Translations under genes and position numbers: made by a program
The notes under the pieces: model-generated
Told to the model about the DNA's origin: nothing
The model's input: only the letters and a program-made list of their open reading frames with translations
Databases searched by the model: none
Assembly (NCBI GenBank): GCA_905194675.1
Contig: CAJJTG010000010.1
Span: forward strand, 1-55,191
Source: an uncultured Collinsella sp.
Lineage (GTDB): Bacteria > Actinomycetota > Coriobacteriia > Coriobacteriales > Coriobacteriaceae
Direction of reading: 5' to 3'
DNA: 55,191 nucleotides
Shown here: piece after piece, positions 16,916 through 23,471 of the stretch
Layout of the letters: each line of letters starts with the position of its first letter
How positions within the stretch are numbered: the first letter of the stretch is position 1

Positions 16916-17020
16916 AGCGGCTCCTTTTTGGTTATTGGCACGTTGGTCGTAACCCAACCATTGTACCGTGCGCGGGTGCGAGTATGGGCAGCAGGCATTA
17001 ACCTAACATTTTGTAGCATA

Positions 17021-17070
17021 GAGCGGCCATGGGGACGTCTGCGAATTCGCTTCGCAAATCCGCACCGGCT
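17021..17070. repeat. Degenerate tRNA-Gly 3' end plus hairpin, outer copy
   Basis: Bases 17021-17036 match the tRNA-Gly 3' end at 13 of 16 positions. Bases 17032-17070 match 17164-17202 at 34 of 39 positions, without gaps. The unit holds an imperfect hairpin around GCTTCGC. The 426 bases between purB (start 16915) and tRNA-Gly consist mainly of such repeats and contain no credible gene. Confidence 0.75.
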
Positions 17071-17150
17071 GCGGTCGAGCCCCTCGGATTCACGGAGACG
17101 GTGGGGAATACTTTGCTGGATTTGCCGCTCCCGAGGTCCCCCGTGCTCGG

Positions 17151-17202
17151 TGGAGCGGGCAACGGGACGTCCGCGTATTTGCTTCGCAAATACGCGCCGG
17201 CT
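17151..17202. repeat. tRNA-Gly 3'-end copy with perfect hairpin, inner copy
   Basis: Bases 17151-17168 (TGGAGCGGGCAACGGGAC) are an exact 18-base copy of the tRNA-Gly 3' end at 17342-17359, including CCA. A perfect 11-bp hairpin (CGCGTATTTGC, TTC loop, GCAAATACGCG) follows at 17172-17196. Further on, near 17273-17286, lies a T-arm-like motif (GGGTTCGAGTCCC). The layout is the same as beside tRNA-Lys. Confidence 0.82.
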
Positions 17203-17298
17203 TCAGGCGCCTGCCGGCGCCTTCGCCTGCTCGCTATAAACGCTTCGCTTTTATTTAACGCTCGCACCCTGGCGGGTTCGAGTCCCGGCACTTTATTG

Positions 17299-17334
17299 AA
17301 AAAAGCACGGCACCGAAATGGTGTCGTGCTTTTA
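17299..17334 (-). terminator. tRNA-Gly terminator
   Basis: On the minus strand AAAGCACGACACC pairs with GGTGCCGTGCTTT (one mismatch) and leads into T6. It starts eight bases past the tRNA. Confidence 0.87.
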
Positions 17335-17341
17335 CTTTTTC

Positions 17342-17416
17342 TGGAGCGGGCAACGGGACTCGAACCCGCGAGTGTCAGCTTGGGAAGCTGATGCCTTACC
17401 ACTTGGCGATGCCCGC
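17342..17416 (-). tRNA. tRNA-Gly (anticodon CCC)
   Basis: A complete 75-base tRNA on the minus strand: acceptor GCGGGCA/TGCCCGC, D-arm GCCAAGTGGTAAGGC, anticodon stem TCAGC/GCTGA with loop TTCCCAA (CCC anticodon, reads GGG), T-arm GCGGGTTCGAGTCCCGT, discriminator T and encoded CCA. Its 3' end has one exact and one degenerate copy downstream. Confidence 0.96.
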
Positions 17417-17449
17417 AATTGCGCATTGGGATAAATTAAATGCTTGGAT

Positions 17450-17478
17450 AGTATATACCGAGCATTTCAAGGGGGCAA
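17450..17478 (-). promoter_or_regulatory. tRNA-Gly promoter
   Basis: Minus-strand TTGCCC (17473-17478) and TATACT (17450-17455) are 17 bp apart. The -10 box lies about 34 bases before the mature 5' end, which allows a short leader. Confidence 0.55.
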
Positions 17479-17536
17479 TATGGATGCGGCGTGTTATCAC
17501 TATGCAATCGCGTACCGCACACTGCGGCATCAAAGC

Positions 17537-18292
17537 CTACGAAACGCGCTCCAACTGGTCCCTTGCATCAGAAAGCACGTGTTCTACCCCGTTTTGCACC
17601 TCAGTGTCAAAACGATACGCTGGGACCGAAACGCTTAAACCATAGAGACGCCCGCCTTTTTCTATGGGAACGGCGATGCACTCAACCCCTTCTGCCATCT
17701 CCTGATGATCATATGCAAAACCACACCGTCGGACCTCCTCGAGCTGCCGCATCAGGTCATCTATGTGTTTTACCGCATGCTCAGTCGTCTTTTCGAATGG
17801 GACAGGAAGCAGCGAGCGAACCGACTCCTCATCCCATCGAGATAGAATCGCCTTTCCGATCGCCGTGCAGTGTGCAGGAAGGGTCTTACCGATTTCCGAT
17901 GAAAGACGGATGTGCTGGGGGGAATCAACGCGCGAAATATAGAGAACACGACCGTGGTCGAGCACACCGAGCTGACAGGTCTCTCCGCACGATGCGACAA
18001 CCTTTCGCATGGCCGTCTCAAAAGAAGACAATCCCCCACTCTCACGATCGAATGCCTTGCCCAGCAGATACGTCTTAAGCCCAATCGAATACCTACCGGT
18101 AGTCTCGTCATAACTAACGTAATCCGAATCGGCCATGGTGTGCAGAATCGAGAAGAGGCTACTCTTTGGAGCGCCGACAATGCGGCATATCTCTGCCATG
18201 GTAAGTCCGCTCTTTGTAGCCGAAAGGGCTTCAAAGATTGATAGAACCCGCAAGGTAGAACGGTGGCCAGCAGGATTATATCGCGAGGGCAT
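17537..18292 (-). CDS. IclR-family transcriptional regulator
   Basis: A 251-residue regulator. The N-terminal winged helix (about 8-75; STLRVLSIFEALS, then LTMAEICRIVGAPKSSLFSIL) is followed by the IclR effector domain (about 80-248; CQLGVLDHGRVLYISRVDS, LPAHCTAIGKAIL, GVECIAVPI). The family senses small carboxylic or aromatic metabolites and binds palindromic operators. It is transcribed away from the sugar-acid gene cluster starting at 18492, across a 199-bp gap with a perfect 30-bp palindrome, so it most likely controls that cluster. Effector unknown. Confidence 0.93.
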   Translation of the reverse strand: MPSRYNPAGHRSTLRVLSIFEALSATKSGLTMAEICRIVGAPKSSLFSILHTMADSDYVSYDETTGRYSIGLKTYLLGKAFDRESGGLSSFETAMRKVVASCGETCQLGVLDHGRVLYISRVDSPQHIRLSSEIGKTLPAHCTAIGKAILSRWDEESVRSLLPVPFEKTTEHAVKHIDDLMRQLEEVRRCGFAYDHQEMAEGVECIAVPIEKGGRLYGLSVSVPAYRFDTEVQNGVEHVLSDARDQLERVS

Positions 18293-18410
18293 GGCAACTC
18301 TCCTTGTTCATTAACGCCCAGACTTTCCCCGTAAGTATAGCGGCGTGCCCCTTAGAGCAACCGTTCACCGGCCAACCAAAACCATTCGCGGCGGGCCCGT
18401 GTGAGGTCTT

Positions 18411-18440
18411 TTGCGTTTCTTCTATACTGTTCCGTATAAC
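18411..18440 (+). promoter_or_regulatory. Putative promoter of the sugar-acid operon
   Basis: TTGCGT (18411-18416) and TATAAC (18435-18440) are 18 bp apart, directly before the operator palindrome. A second TATACT at 18423-18428 is an alternative -10 box without a clear -35 box. Confidence 0.5.
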
Positions 18441-18470
18441 GAATAACGTTCGTAAATACGAACGTTATTC
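18441..18470 (+). promoter_or_regulatory. 30-bp perfect palindrome, probable IclR operator
   Basis: Two 14-base arms (GAATAACGTTCGTA and its exact complement) flank a central AA. The site begins right after the putative -10 box and ends about 20 bases before the start codon, so a bound protein would block transcription. The divergent IclR gene is the obvious candidate for the binding protein. Confidence 0.75.
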
Positions 18471-18491
18471 AAATGGACATAGGGAGGAAAC

Positions 18492-20018
18492 ATGTCAGAC
18501 GTTGTAAGCCAAGGCCAAAACGCCGTTGTCATCGATCAGAGGGACAACGTCGCCGTCGCCACCTACCAACTGGAGGCGGGTGCCGAGGCCCGCTACCCCA
18601 TGCCGGACGGCACGCTGGCGAGCGTTACCGTGACCGACGACATCCCGCTGTTCCACAAGATCGCCCTCGTAGACATCCCCAAGGGTGAGAAGGTCGTCAA
18701 GTATGGCGAGTTCATCGGTGTGGCCACCACGGACATCAAACGCGGGCAGCATGTTCATACGCATAACTGCGCCAGCTCCGACGACCTGAAGGACTCCGTC
18801 GTCGCCGACACCGGCTCCGTCGCCACCAAGACCCCCTCGTCCGTAGGGGGCACGCGCACCTTCATGGGCTACCGTCGCCCGGACGGTCGCGTCGGTATCC
18901 GCAACCACGTCCTGATCCTTCCCACGAGCATCTGCGCCTCCGACACCACAGAGAGAATCGCGAACGCGGTCGAGGGCTGCGTCTCCTTCCACAACCAGAA
19001 TGGCTGCTCGCAGGTCGATTGCGACCAGAAGGTGACCATTGCCGCCTTGGCAGGCTACGCTGCGAACCCGAACATCTATGGCGTCGTTTGCGTCTCCCTG
19101 GGCTGCGAGGGCTGCCAGAACGACATCGTGGTCGACGCGATTCGCGAGCGTACCAACAAGCCCATCGAGACTCTGGTCATCCAAAAGGTCGGCGGCTCCA
19201 TCAGGGCAATCGAGGAGGGCACGCGCCTTGCCCGCAAGATGGTCGCCGAGGCGGACCGGTGCGTCCGCGAGCCCACTGACATCTCCGAGCTCATCTTCGG
19301 CACCAACTGCGGCGGCTCCGACCCCTCGAGCGGCCTTGGCTCCAATCCGCTGATCGGCGAGGTCTCCGACTGGCTCGTCAACCATGGTGCCACCTCCGTG
19401 CTGTGCGAGACGCCCGAGCTCTTTGGCGCCGAGCACATCCTCGCCCGCCGCGCGAAGGACAAGCAGGTTTCGGACGACATCCTCAAGATCGTCTACGACT
19501 ACGAGAAGTACGTCCAGATGTTTGGCGCCGAGATGAGAGAGGGCAACCCCAGCCCTGGAAATATGGCTGGCGGACTCACGACCCTCGAGGAGAAGTCTCT
19601 CGGCTGCGTGCACAAGGGAGGCCACAGCCCCCTCAACGCCGTCTATCCGTACGCGGCGCAGCTCAATCCGCACGAGGGCCTCGTCGTGATGGACACCCCT
19701 GGCAACGACCCCTCCAGCGTGAGCGGCATCATCGCCGGCGGCTGCCAGCTCGTGGTCTTCTCGACCGGTCTTGGCACCCCCACCGGAAACGCTATCGCGC
19801 CCGTGTATCGCTTGACTGCCAACAAGCGCACCTACGAGGCCATGAGGGACAACACCGACCTCGACGCGAGCCCGACGATCTACGGCCCCGAGTCCATGGA
19901 GGAGATGCGCGACAGGATGCTCGACGACATCATCGCCGTCTGCAACGGCCGCAAGGTCTGCGCCGAGGCCCTTGGCTATACCGAGACCGCCCTTCCGCAC
20001 ATCTGCAACTATATGTAG
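18492..20018 (+). CDS. UxaA/GarD-family sugar-acid dehydratase
   Basis: A 508-residue enzyme with a fused SAF domain (about 10-95; VATTDIKRGQHVHTHN) and a large UxaA/GarD catalytic part (about 115-508; GYRRPDGRVGIRNHVLILP, NQNGCSQ, GCEGCQND, FGTNCGGSDPSSGLGSNP). Family members remove water from altronate, galactarate or similar aldonic or aldaric acids to give 2-keto-3-deoxy acids. It is first in a cluster with a PTS EIIC, an amidohydrolase and a DHDPS-like aldolase. GGAGGAAAC precedes the ATG. The exact substrate cannot be told from sequence. Confidence 0.9.
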   Translation: MSDVVSQGQNAVVIDQRDNVAVATYQLEAGAEARYPMPDGTLASVTVTDDIPLFHKIALVDIPKGEKVVKYGEFIGVATTDIKRGQHVHTHNCASSDDLKDSVVADTGSVATKTPSSVGGTRTFMGYRRPDGRVGIRNHVLILPTSICASDTTERIANAVEGCVSFHNQNGCSQVDCDQKVTIAALAGYAANPNIYGVVCVSLGCEGCQNDIVVDAIRERTNKPIETLVIQKVGGSIRAIEEGTRLARKMVAEADRCVREPTDISELIFGTNCGGSDPSSGLGSNPLIGEVSDWLVNHGATSVLCETPELFGAEHILARRAKDKQVSDDILKIVYDYEKYVQMFGAEMREGNPSPGNMAGGLTTLEEKSLGCVHKGGHSPLNAVYPYAAQLNPHEGLVVMDTPGNDPSSVSGIIAGGCQLVVFSTGLGTPTGNAIAPVYRLTANKRTYEAMRDNTDLDASPTIYGPESMEEMRDRMLDDIIAVCNGRKVCAEALGYTETALPHICNYM

Positions 20019-20057
20019 GCCAGCGTCTGACAGGACGCTCCAGAAAGGAGAGAAACC

Positions 20058-21191
20058 GTGACAACCACGCAAGCCCCCGAAAAGACGCCCAACGCGTTCC
20101 AGCGCGGCGTCAACGCGGTCATCGACCTGCTGTCCTCGTTCTTCCTCCCGATCATCAACCTGCTCGTCTCCGTCGGTATCCTCAAGGGCATCCTGACGCT
20201 TCTGCAGGTCTCGGGCATGGTCACCGACGACTCGACCACGTATGCGATCCTCAACGCGATGGCCGACTCGCTGTTCTACTTCATCCCGGTGTTTCTTGCT
20301 TACACCTCGGCAAAGCGCTTCGATGTTGACACGGTGACCGCCGTCCTTCTCGGCTGCATCCTGGTGTATCCGTCCATCACCACCATCATGGCGGCGGACG
20401 CGCCCGTCTACCTGTTTGGCCTCGAGCTCTCGAAGGCGACGTACTCCAGCTCCGTCATCCCCATCCTTCTTGCCATCTACTGCGCGAGCTGGGTCCAGAA
20501 GGCCTGCTACAAGATCATCCCCGAGACCTTCCGCGGCCTGTTCACACCGCCTGTCACGATCATCGTTATCGTCCCGCTCACCCTGGCTGTCTTCGGCCCC
20601 CTCGGCACCATCGTGGGCGGTTGGCTCGCGCAGGGCTACGAGGCCGTCTACAGCCTCTCGCCGCTCGTCGCCGGCGCGCTGATCGGCGCGTTCCAGCCGT
20701 TCCTCGTCATCCTCGGCCTGCACTGGGCCCTGTTCCCCATTGCCATGAACAACGTTGCGGTCTACGGCTTCGACACCATCATGGCCCTGTTCGGCGGCGC
20801 GATCTTCGCCCAGGGCGGTGCCGCGCTCGCCGTCGCCCTCAAAACCAAGAACAAGAAGTTCCGCTCCCAGGCGATCTCCGCCTCGCTCACCACGCTGCTG
20901 GGCATCACCGAGCCCGCGATGTACGGCGTGAACCTGCGCCTCAAGAAGCCCATGGTCTGCGCATGCGTTGCCGGCGGCATTGGCTCCGCCGTGGCAGGCC
21001 TGTTCGGTTGCGCCGGCACCGCCTTCGCTCTGCCCGCGCTCACCACGCTGCCCGTCTTCATGAGCCGCGCGTTCGTTCCCTTCTGCATCTCGCTGGCGCT
21101 CGCCTTTGGCCTCGCCTTCCTGTTCACGCTCTTCGTCCCGATCGACGACGTGACCGAGGAGGAGATGGAGGCCGAGGAGCAGTCCGCCTAG
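20058..21191 (+). CDS. Stand-alone PTS EIIC membrane permease (glucose/beta-glucoside superfamily)
   Basis: A 377-residue permease made only of the EIIC domain (PF02378 type). About ten hydrophobic segments are seen, with the signature GITEPAMYGVNLRLKKPM near 290-307. EIIC carries and helps phosphorylate sugars with its EIIB partner. No EIIB or EIIA domain is fused, and none is encoded nearby; full beta-glucoside permeases are about 600 residues. It may borrow EIIB/EIIA from elsewhere or work as a non-phosphorylating carrier. The acidic tail (TEEEMEAEEQSA) is probably cytoplasmic. AGAAAGGAGAG precedes the start, 39 bases after the dehydratase. Confidence 0.88.
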   Translation: MTTTQAPEKTPNAFQRGVNAVIDLLSSFFLPIINLLVSVGILKGILTLLQVSGMVTDDSTTYAILNAMADSLFYFIPVFLAYTSAKRFDVDTVTAVLLGCILVYPSITTIMAADAPVYLFGLELSKATYSSSVIPILLAIYCASWVQKACYKIIPETFRGLFTPPVTIIVIVPLTLAVFGPLGTIVGGWLAQGYEAVYSLSPLVAGALIGAFQPFLVILGLHWALFPIAMNNVAVYGFDTIMALFGGAIFAQGGAALAVALKTKNKKFRSQAISASLTTLLGITEPAMYGVNLRLKKPMVCACVAGGIGSAVAGLFGCAGTAFALPALTTLPVFMSRAFVPFCISLALAFGLAFLFTLFVPIDDVTEEEMEAEEQSA

Positions 21192-21322
21192 CGTCCGGAT
21201 TGCAAGGCCACTCTATGTCCCGCGCCCGCGGGTTCGACTGGAGGTGGTGCCCACCTGGCAGCAAAGCGTATCCGTCACTGACCATATATCCATTAGACAT
21301 TGTTTGACGTAAGGAGAACAAA

Positions 21323-22234
21323 ATGAAGAAGATCGACGCACACGCCCACGTCTTTGACCACATCGGCTCCATGGGCAAGGCCGGAGAGCTGCGCCCCCTA
21401 GGCAACGGCAACTGTCGCTGGGCCACCGGCGAAGAGTTCCGTATCATCCCCGAGGGCAAGGGAGACAAGGAGTACCTCGTTGAGACCTTCATGGACGTCA
21501 TGGACGAGAACGACGTCGAGAAGGCCATCCTGCTGCAGGGCGTCCTGTACGGCCTGCAGAACGAGTACGCCATGGAATGCGCCGAGAAGTACCCTGACCG
21601 CTTCAAAGCCGCGGTCATGCTCGACCCCTTCTGCCGCTGCGCCCAGCAGATCCTCGAGCACTTCATCAACGATCTGCACGCCCACGTCTTCAAGTTCGAG
21701 GTCTCTGTGGGCGGCGGCCTTTCCGGCTACCACCGCGATTTCGCGGTCGACGGCCCCGAGATGACGGTCCTCATCGACAGGATCGCCCAGGTCGAGGACG
21801 CCACTCTGGTGCTCGACATCGGCAGCCCCAACCAGTCCAGCTGCCAGCCCGAGGCCGTATATCGCCTGGCCAAGAAGTACCCCGGCCTGCACATTGTCGT
21901 CTGCCACCTGCTCGCCCCGTCCCTTGAAGACGGCGACGTCCTCAAGTGCGCACTTCCGTACCTCGCCCACGATAACGTCTGGGTCGATCTCTCCGCGCTG
22001 CCCTGGAACGTCGCTCCCGAGGCCTACCCGTATCCCACCGCGCTCGAGTACATCGCGATGGCAAAGGACGTCCTGGGCGCCGACAAGATCATCTGGGGCA
22101 CCGACTCCCCCTGCGTCCTCACCAAGTTCGACTACAAGGACCTCTATAGCTTCATCGAGGACTCCGACGTCTTCACCGACGCCGAGAAGCAGGGTGTCTT
22201 CTACGATAACGCCGTCAAGGCCTACTACCTCTAG
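21323..22234 (+). CDS. Amidohydrolase-family (amidohydrolase_2) enzyme
   Basis: A 303-residue TIM-barrel hydrolase. The metal-binding HxH (His7, His9 in IDAHAHVFDH), a conserved VCHLLAPS His and the C-terminal WGTDSP Asp are present. Relatives include decarboxylases, 2-pyrone-4,6-dicarboxylate lactonase and galactarolactone isomerase. Beside a sugar-acid dehydratase and an aldolase, a lactone hydrolase or isomerase is the most likely role, but this is inference. GTAAGGAG precedes the ATG. The 131-base gap before it holds no gene and only a weak hairpin. Confidence 0.85.
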   Translation: MKKIDAHAHVFDHIGSMGKAGELRPLGNGNCRWATGEEFRIIPEGKGDKEYLVETFMDVMDENDVEKAILLQGVLYGLQNEYAMECAEKYPDRFKAAVMLDPFCRCAQQILEHFINDLHAHVFKFEVSVGGGLSGYHRDFAVDGPEMTVLIDRIAQVEDATLVLDIGSPNQSSCQPEAVYRLAKKYPGLHIVVCHLLAPSLEDGDVLKCALPYLAHDNVWVDLSALPWNVAPEAYPYPTALEYIAMAKDVLGADKIIWGTDSPCVLTKFDYKDLYSFIEDSDVFTDAEKQGVFYDNAVKAYYL

Positions 22235-22291
22235 GTCCTTCTCGGCAGTGCAGGGATTTGTGGGGGTGTGACCCCGGAAAGCGAGTGACAC

Positions 22292-23170
22292 ATGTTTGAG
22301 GGAGTCTTCTGCCCCTCCATCACCATCACCGACGATGATGGAAAGATCGACTACGAGCTGTGGGGCAGGCACCTGGACCACCTGGCCGACGCGGGCATCA
22401 ACGGTGTGCTGCTGTTTGGCAGCATCGGCGAATTCTACAGCGTGAGCCTCGAGGACAAAAAGTCGGTCATCGACTTTGCTGTCGAGCGGGTCGCTGGCCG
22501 CATGAAGGTCTTCGTAGGCGTGGGTGACACCACCTACGACAACGTCCTCGAACTCACGCGCTATGCCCAGAAAGCCGGTGCCGACGCGGTTCTGGCGGTC
22601 TCGCCGTACTACTTCGGGCCCACCGACGACGCTGCCGAAAAGTACTTTGGTGGCATCGCAGACGCCACCGACCTGCCCGTCGTGCTATACAACTTTCCGG
22701 CGCGCACCGGCACCGACCTGTCGCCCGAGCTCGTGGCCAGGCTCGCCGCCGCCCATCCGAATATCTGCGGCATCAAGGACACGGTCGACACCATCAGTCA
22801 CACGCGCAAGGTCATCCGCGCCGTCCGCAAGGTCAACCCCGAGTTCTCGGTCCTTTCCGGCTTCGACGAGTACTACCTGGTCAACCGCGCGAGCGGCGGC
22901 AACGGCGTTCTGTGCGGCCTCACCAACGTGGAGCCCGAGCTCTTTGTGAGGCTGCACGGCGCCTACCAGGCAGGCGACTTCGCGACCGCCATCGAGTGCG
23001 CCAAGCGCATCTCATCGCTCATGGCCGTCTACGACGCCTGCGATTTGTTTGTATCTGCCATCAAAGTAGCGGTCAATATAAAGGGTCTTCCTATCTCGAC
23101 CGCGATCTTTGATCCCGCCATACAGGCCAGTGATGACCAAAAGGCAACAATCGAACAGCTCCTGTCATAG
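22292..23170 (+). CDS. DHDPS/NanA-family aldolase, probably for 2-keto-3-deoxy acids
   Basis: A 292-residue class I aldolase. The Schiff-base Lys162 (GIKDTVDT), catalytic Tyr133 (VLYNFP) and the keto-acid-binding GSIGE (43-47) are present. The family includes dihydrodipicolinate synthase, N-acetylneuraminate lyase, KDG aldolase and 5-dehydro-4-deoxyglucarate dehydratase. As last gene of the cluster it would act on the keto-deoxy acid made by the UxaA-type enzyme, yielding pyruvate and an aldehyde or a ketoglutarate semialdehyde. A dapA role is less likely in this setting. Confidence 0.88.
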   Translation: MFEGVFCPSITITDDDGKIDYELWGRHLDHLADAGINGVLLFGSIGEFYSVSLEDKKSVIDFAVERVAGRMKVFVGVGDTTYDNVLELTRYAQKAGADAVLAVSPYYFGPTDDAAEKYFGGIADATDLPVVLYNFPARTGTDLSPELVARLAAAHPNICGIKDTVDTISHTRKVIRAVRKVNPEFSVLSGFDEYYLVNRASGGNGVLCGLTNVEPELFVRLHGAYQAGDFATAIECAKRISSLMAVYDACDLFVSAIKVAVNIKGLPISTAIFDPAIQASDDQKATIEQLLS

Positions 23171-23176
23171 ACATGT

Positions 23177-23219
23177 ATTTGGATCGATGTGAGATTATCG
23201 TCTTCACATCGATCCAAAT
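23177..23219 (+). terminator. 16-bp perfect inverted repeat after the operon
   Basis: ATTTGGATCGATGTGA and its exact complement are separated by 11 bases and begin seven bases past the aldolase stop. The following ATATCTTTGTTCTTGTTT is only moderately T-rich. It could be a terminator, an mRNA-stabilising hairpin, or a binding site. Confidence 0.55.
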
Positions 23220-23278
23220 ATCTTTGTTCTTGTTTAATTTATGAAATTATTTCCATAACTTCATAAATATATGGAGAC

Positions 23279-23301
23279 AAGGACCCGTGGGGGTCCTTTT
23301 T
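23279..23301 (+). terminator. Terminator between aldolase and adhesin genes
   Basis: Stem GGACCC/GGGTCC, extended by AA/TT, is followed by T5. The 301-base gap 23171-23471 also holds a 9-bp inverted repeat (ATTTATGAA/TTCATAAAT, 23237-23268) and a GC-rich hairpin (23427-23451) in the adhesin leader. Confidence 0.8.
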
Positions 23302-23471
23302 CATTTACTTCTACCTGCGCTTTTCTCTGATTGTTGTATTTGAGCTCGATTTGTCAGAAATCGGGCAAGCTTTTGGTCAGCTTCTGGTACTTACCCGCAT
23401 GAACCATGACGGTAGCCTCATCCCAAGCGCCGCGGCCTCCCCGTGCGGCGCACGAGGGATAAGGAGCAGCC

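Noticed and set aside
17029..17391. 120-residue plus-strand frame over the tRNA-Gly repeats
   Set aside because: It covers the tRNA, its terminator and the repeat units.
18495..20723. 742-residue open frame on the minus strand opposite the dehydratase and EIIC genes
   Set aside because: It is a mirror of two clear genes with strong GC codon bias, has no family resemblance and crosses the gap between them.
22292..23170. Call as dapA (lysine synthesis)
   Set aside because: The operon setting with a sugar-acid dehydratase and an IclR switch favours a catabolic keto-acid aldolase; the fold alone cannot tell them apart.
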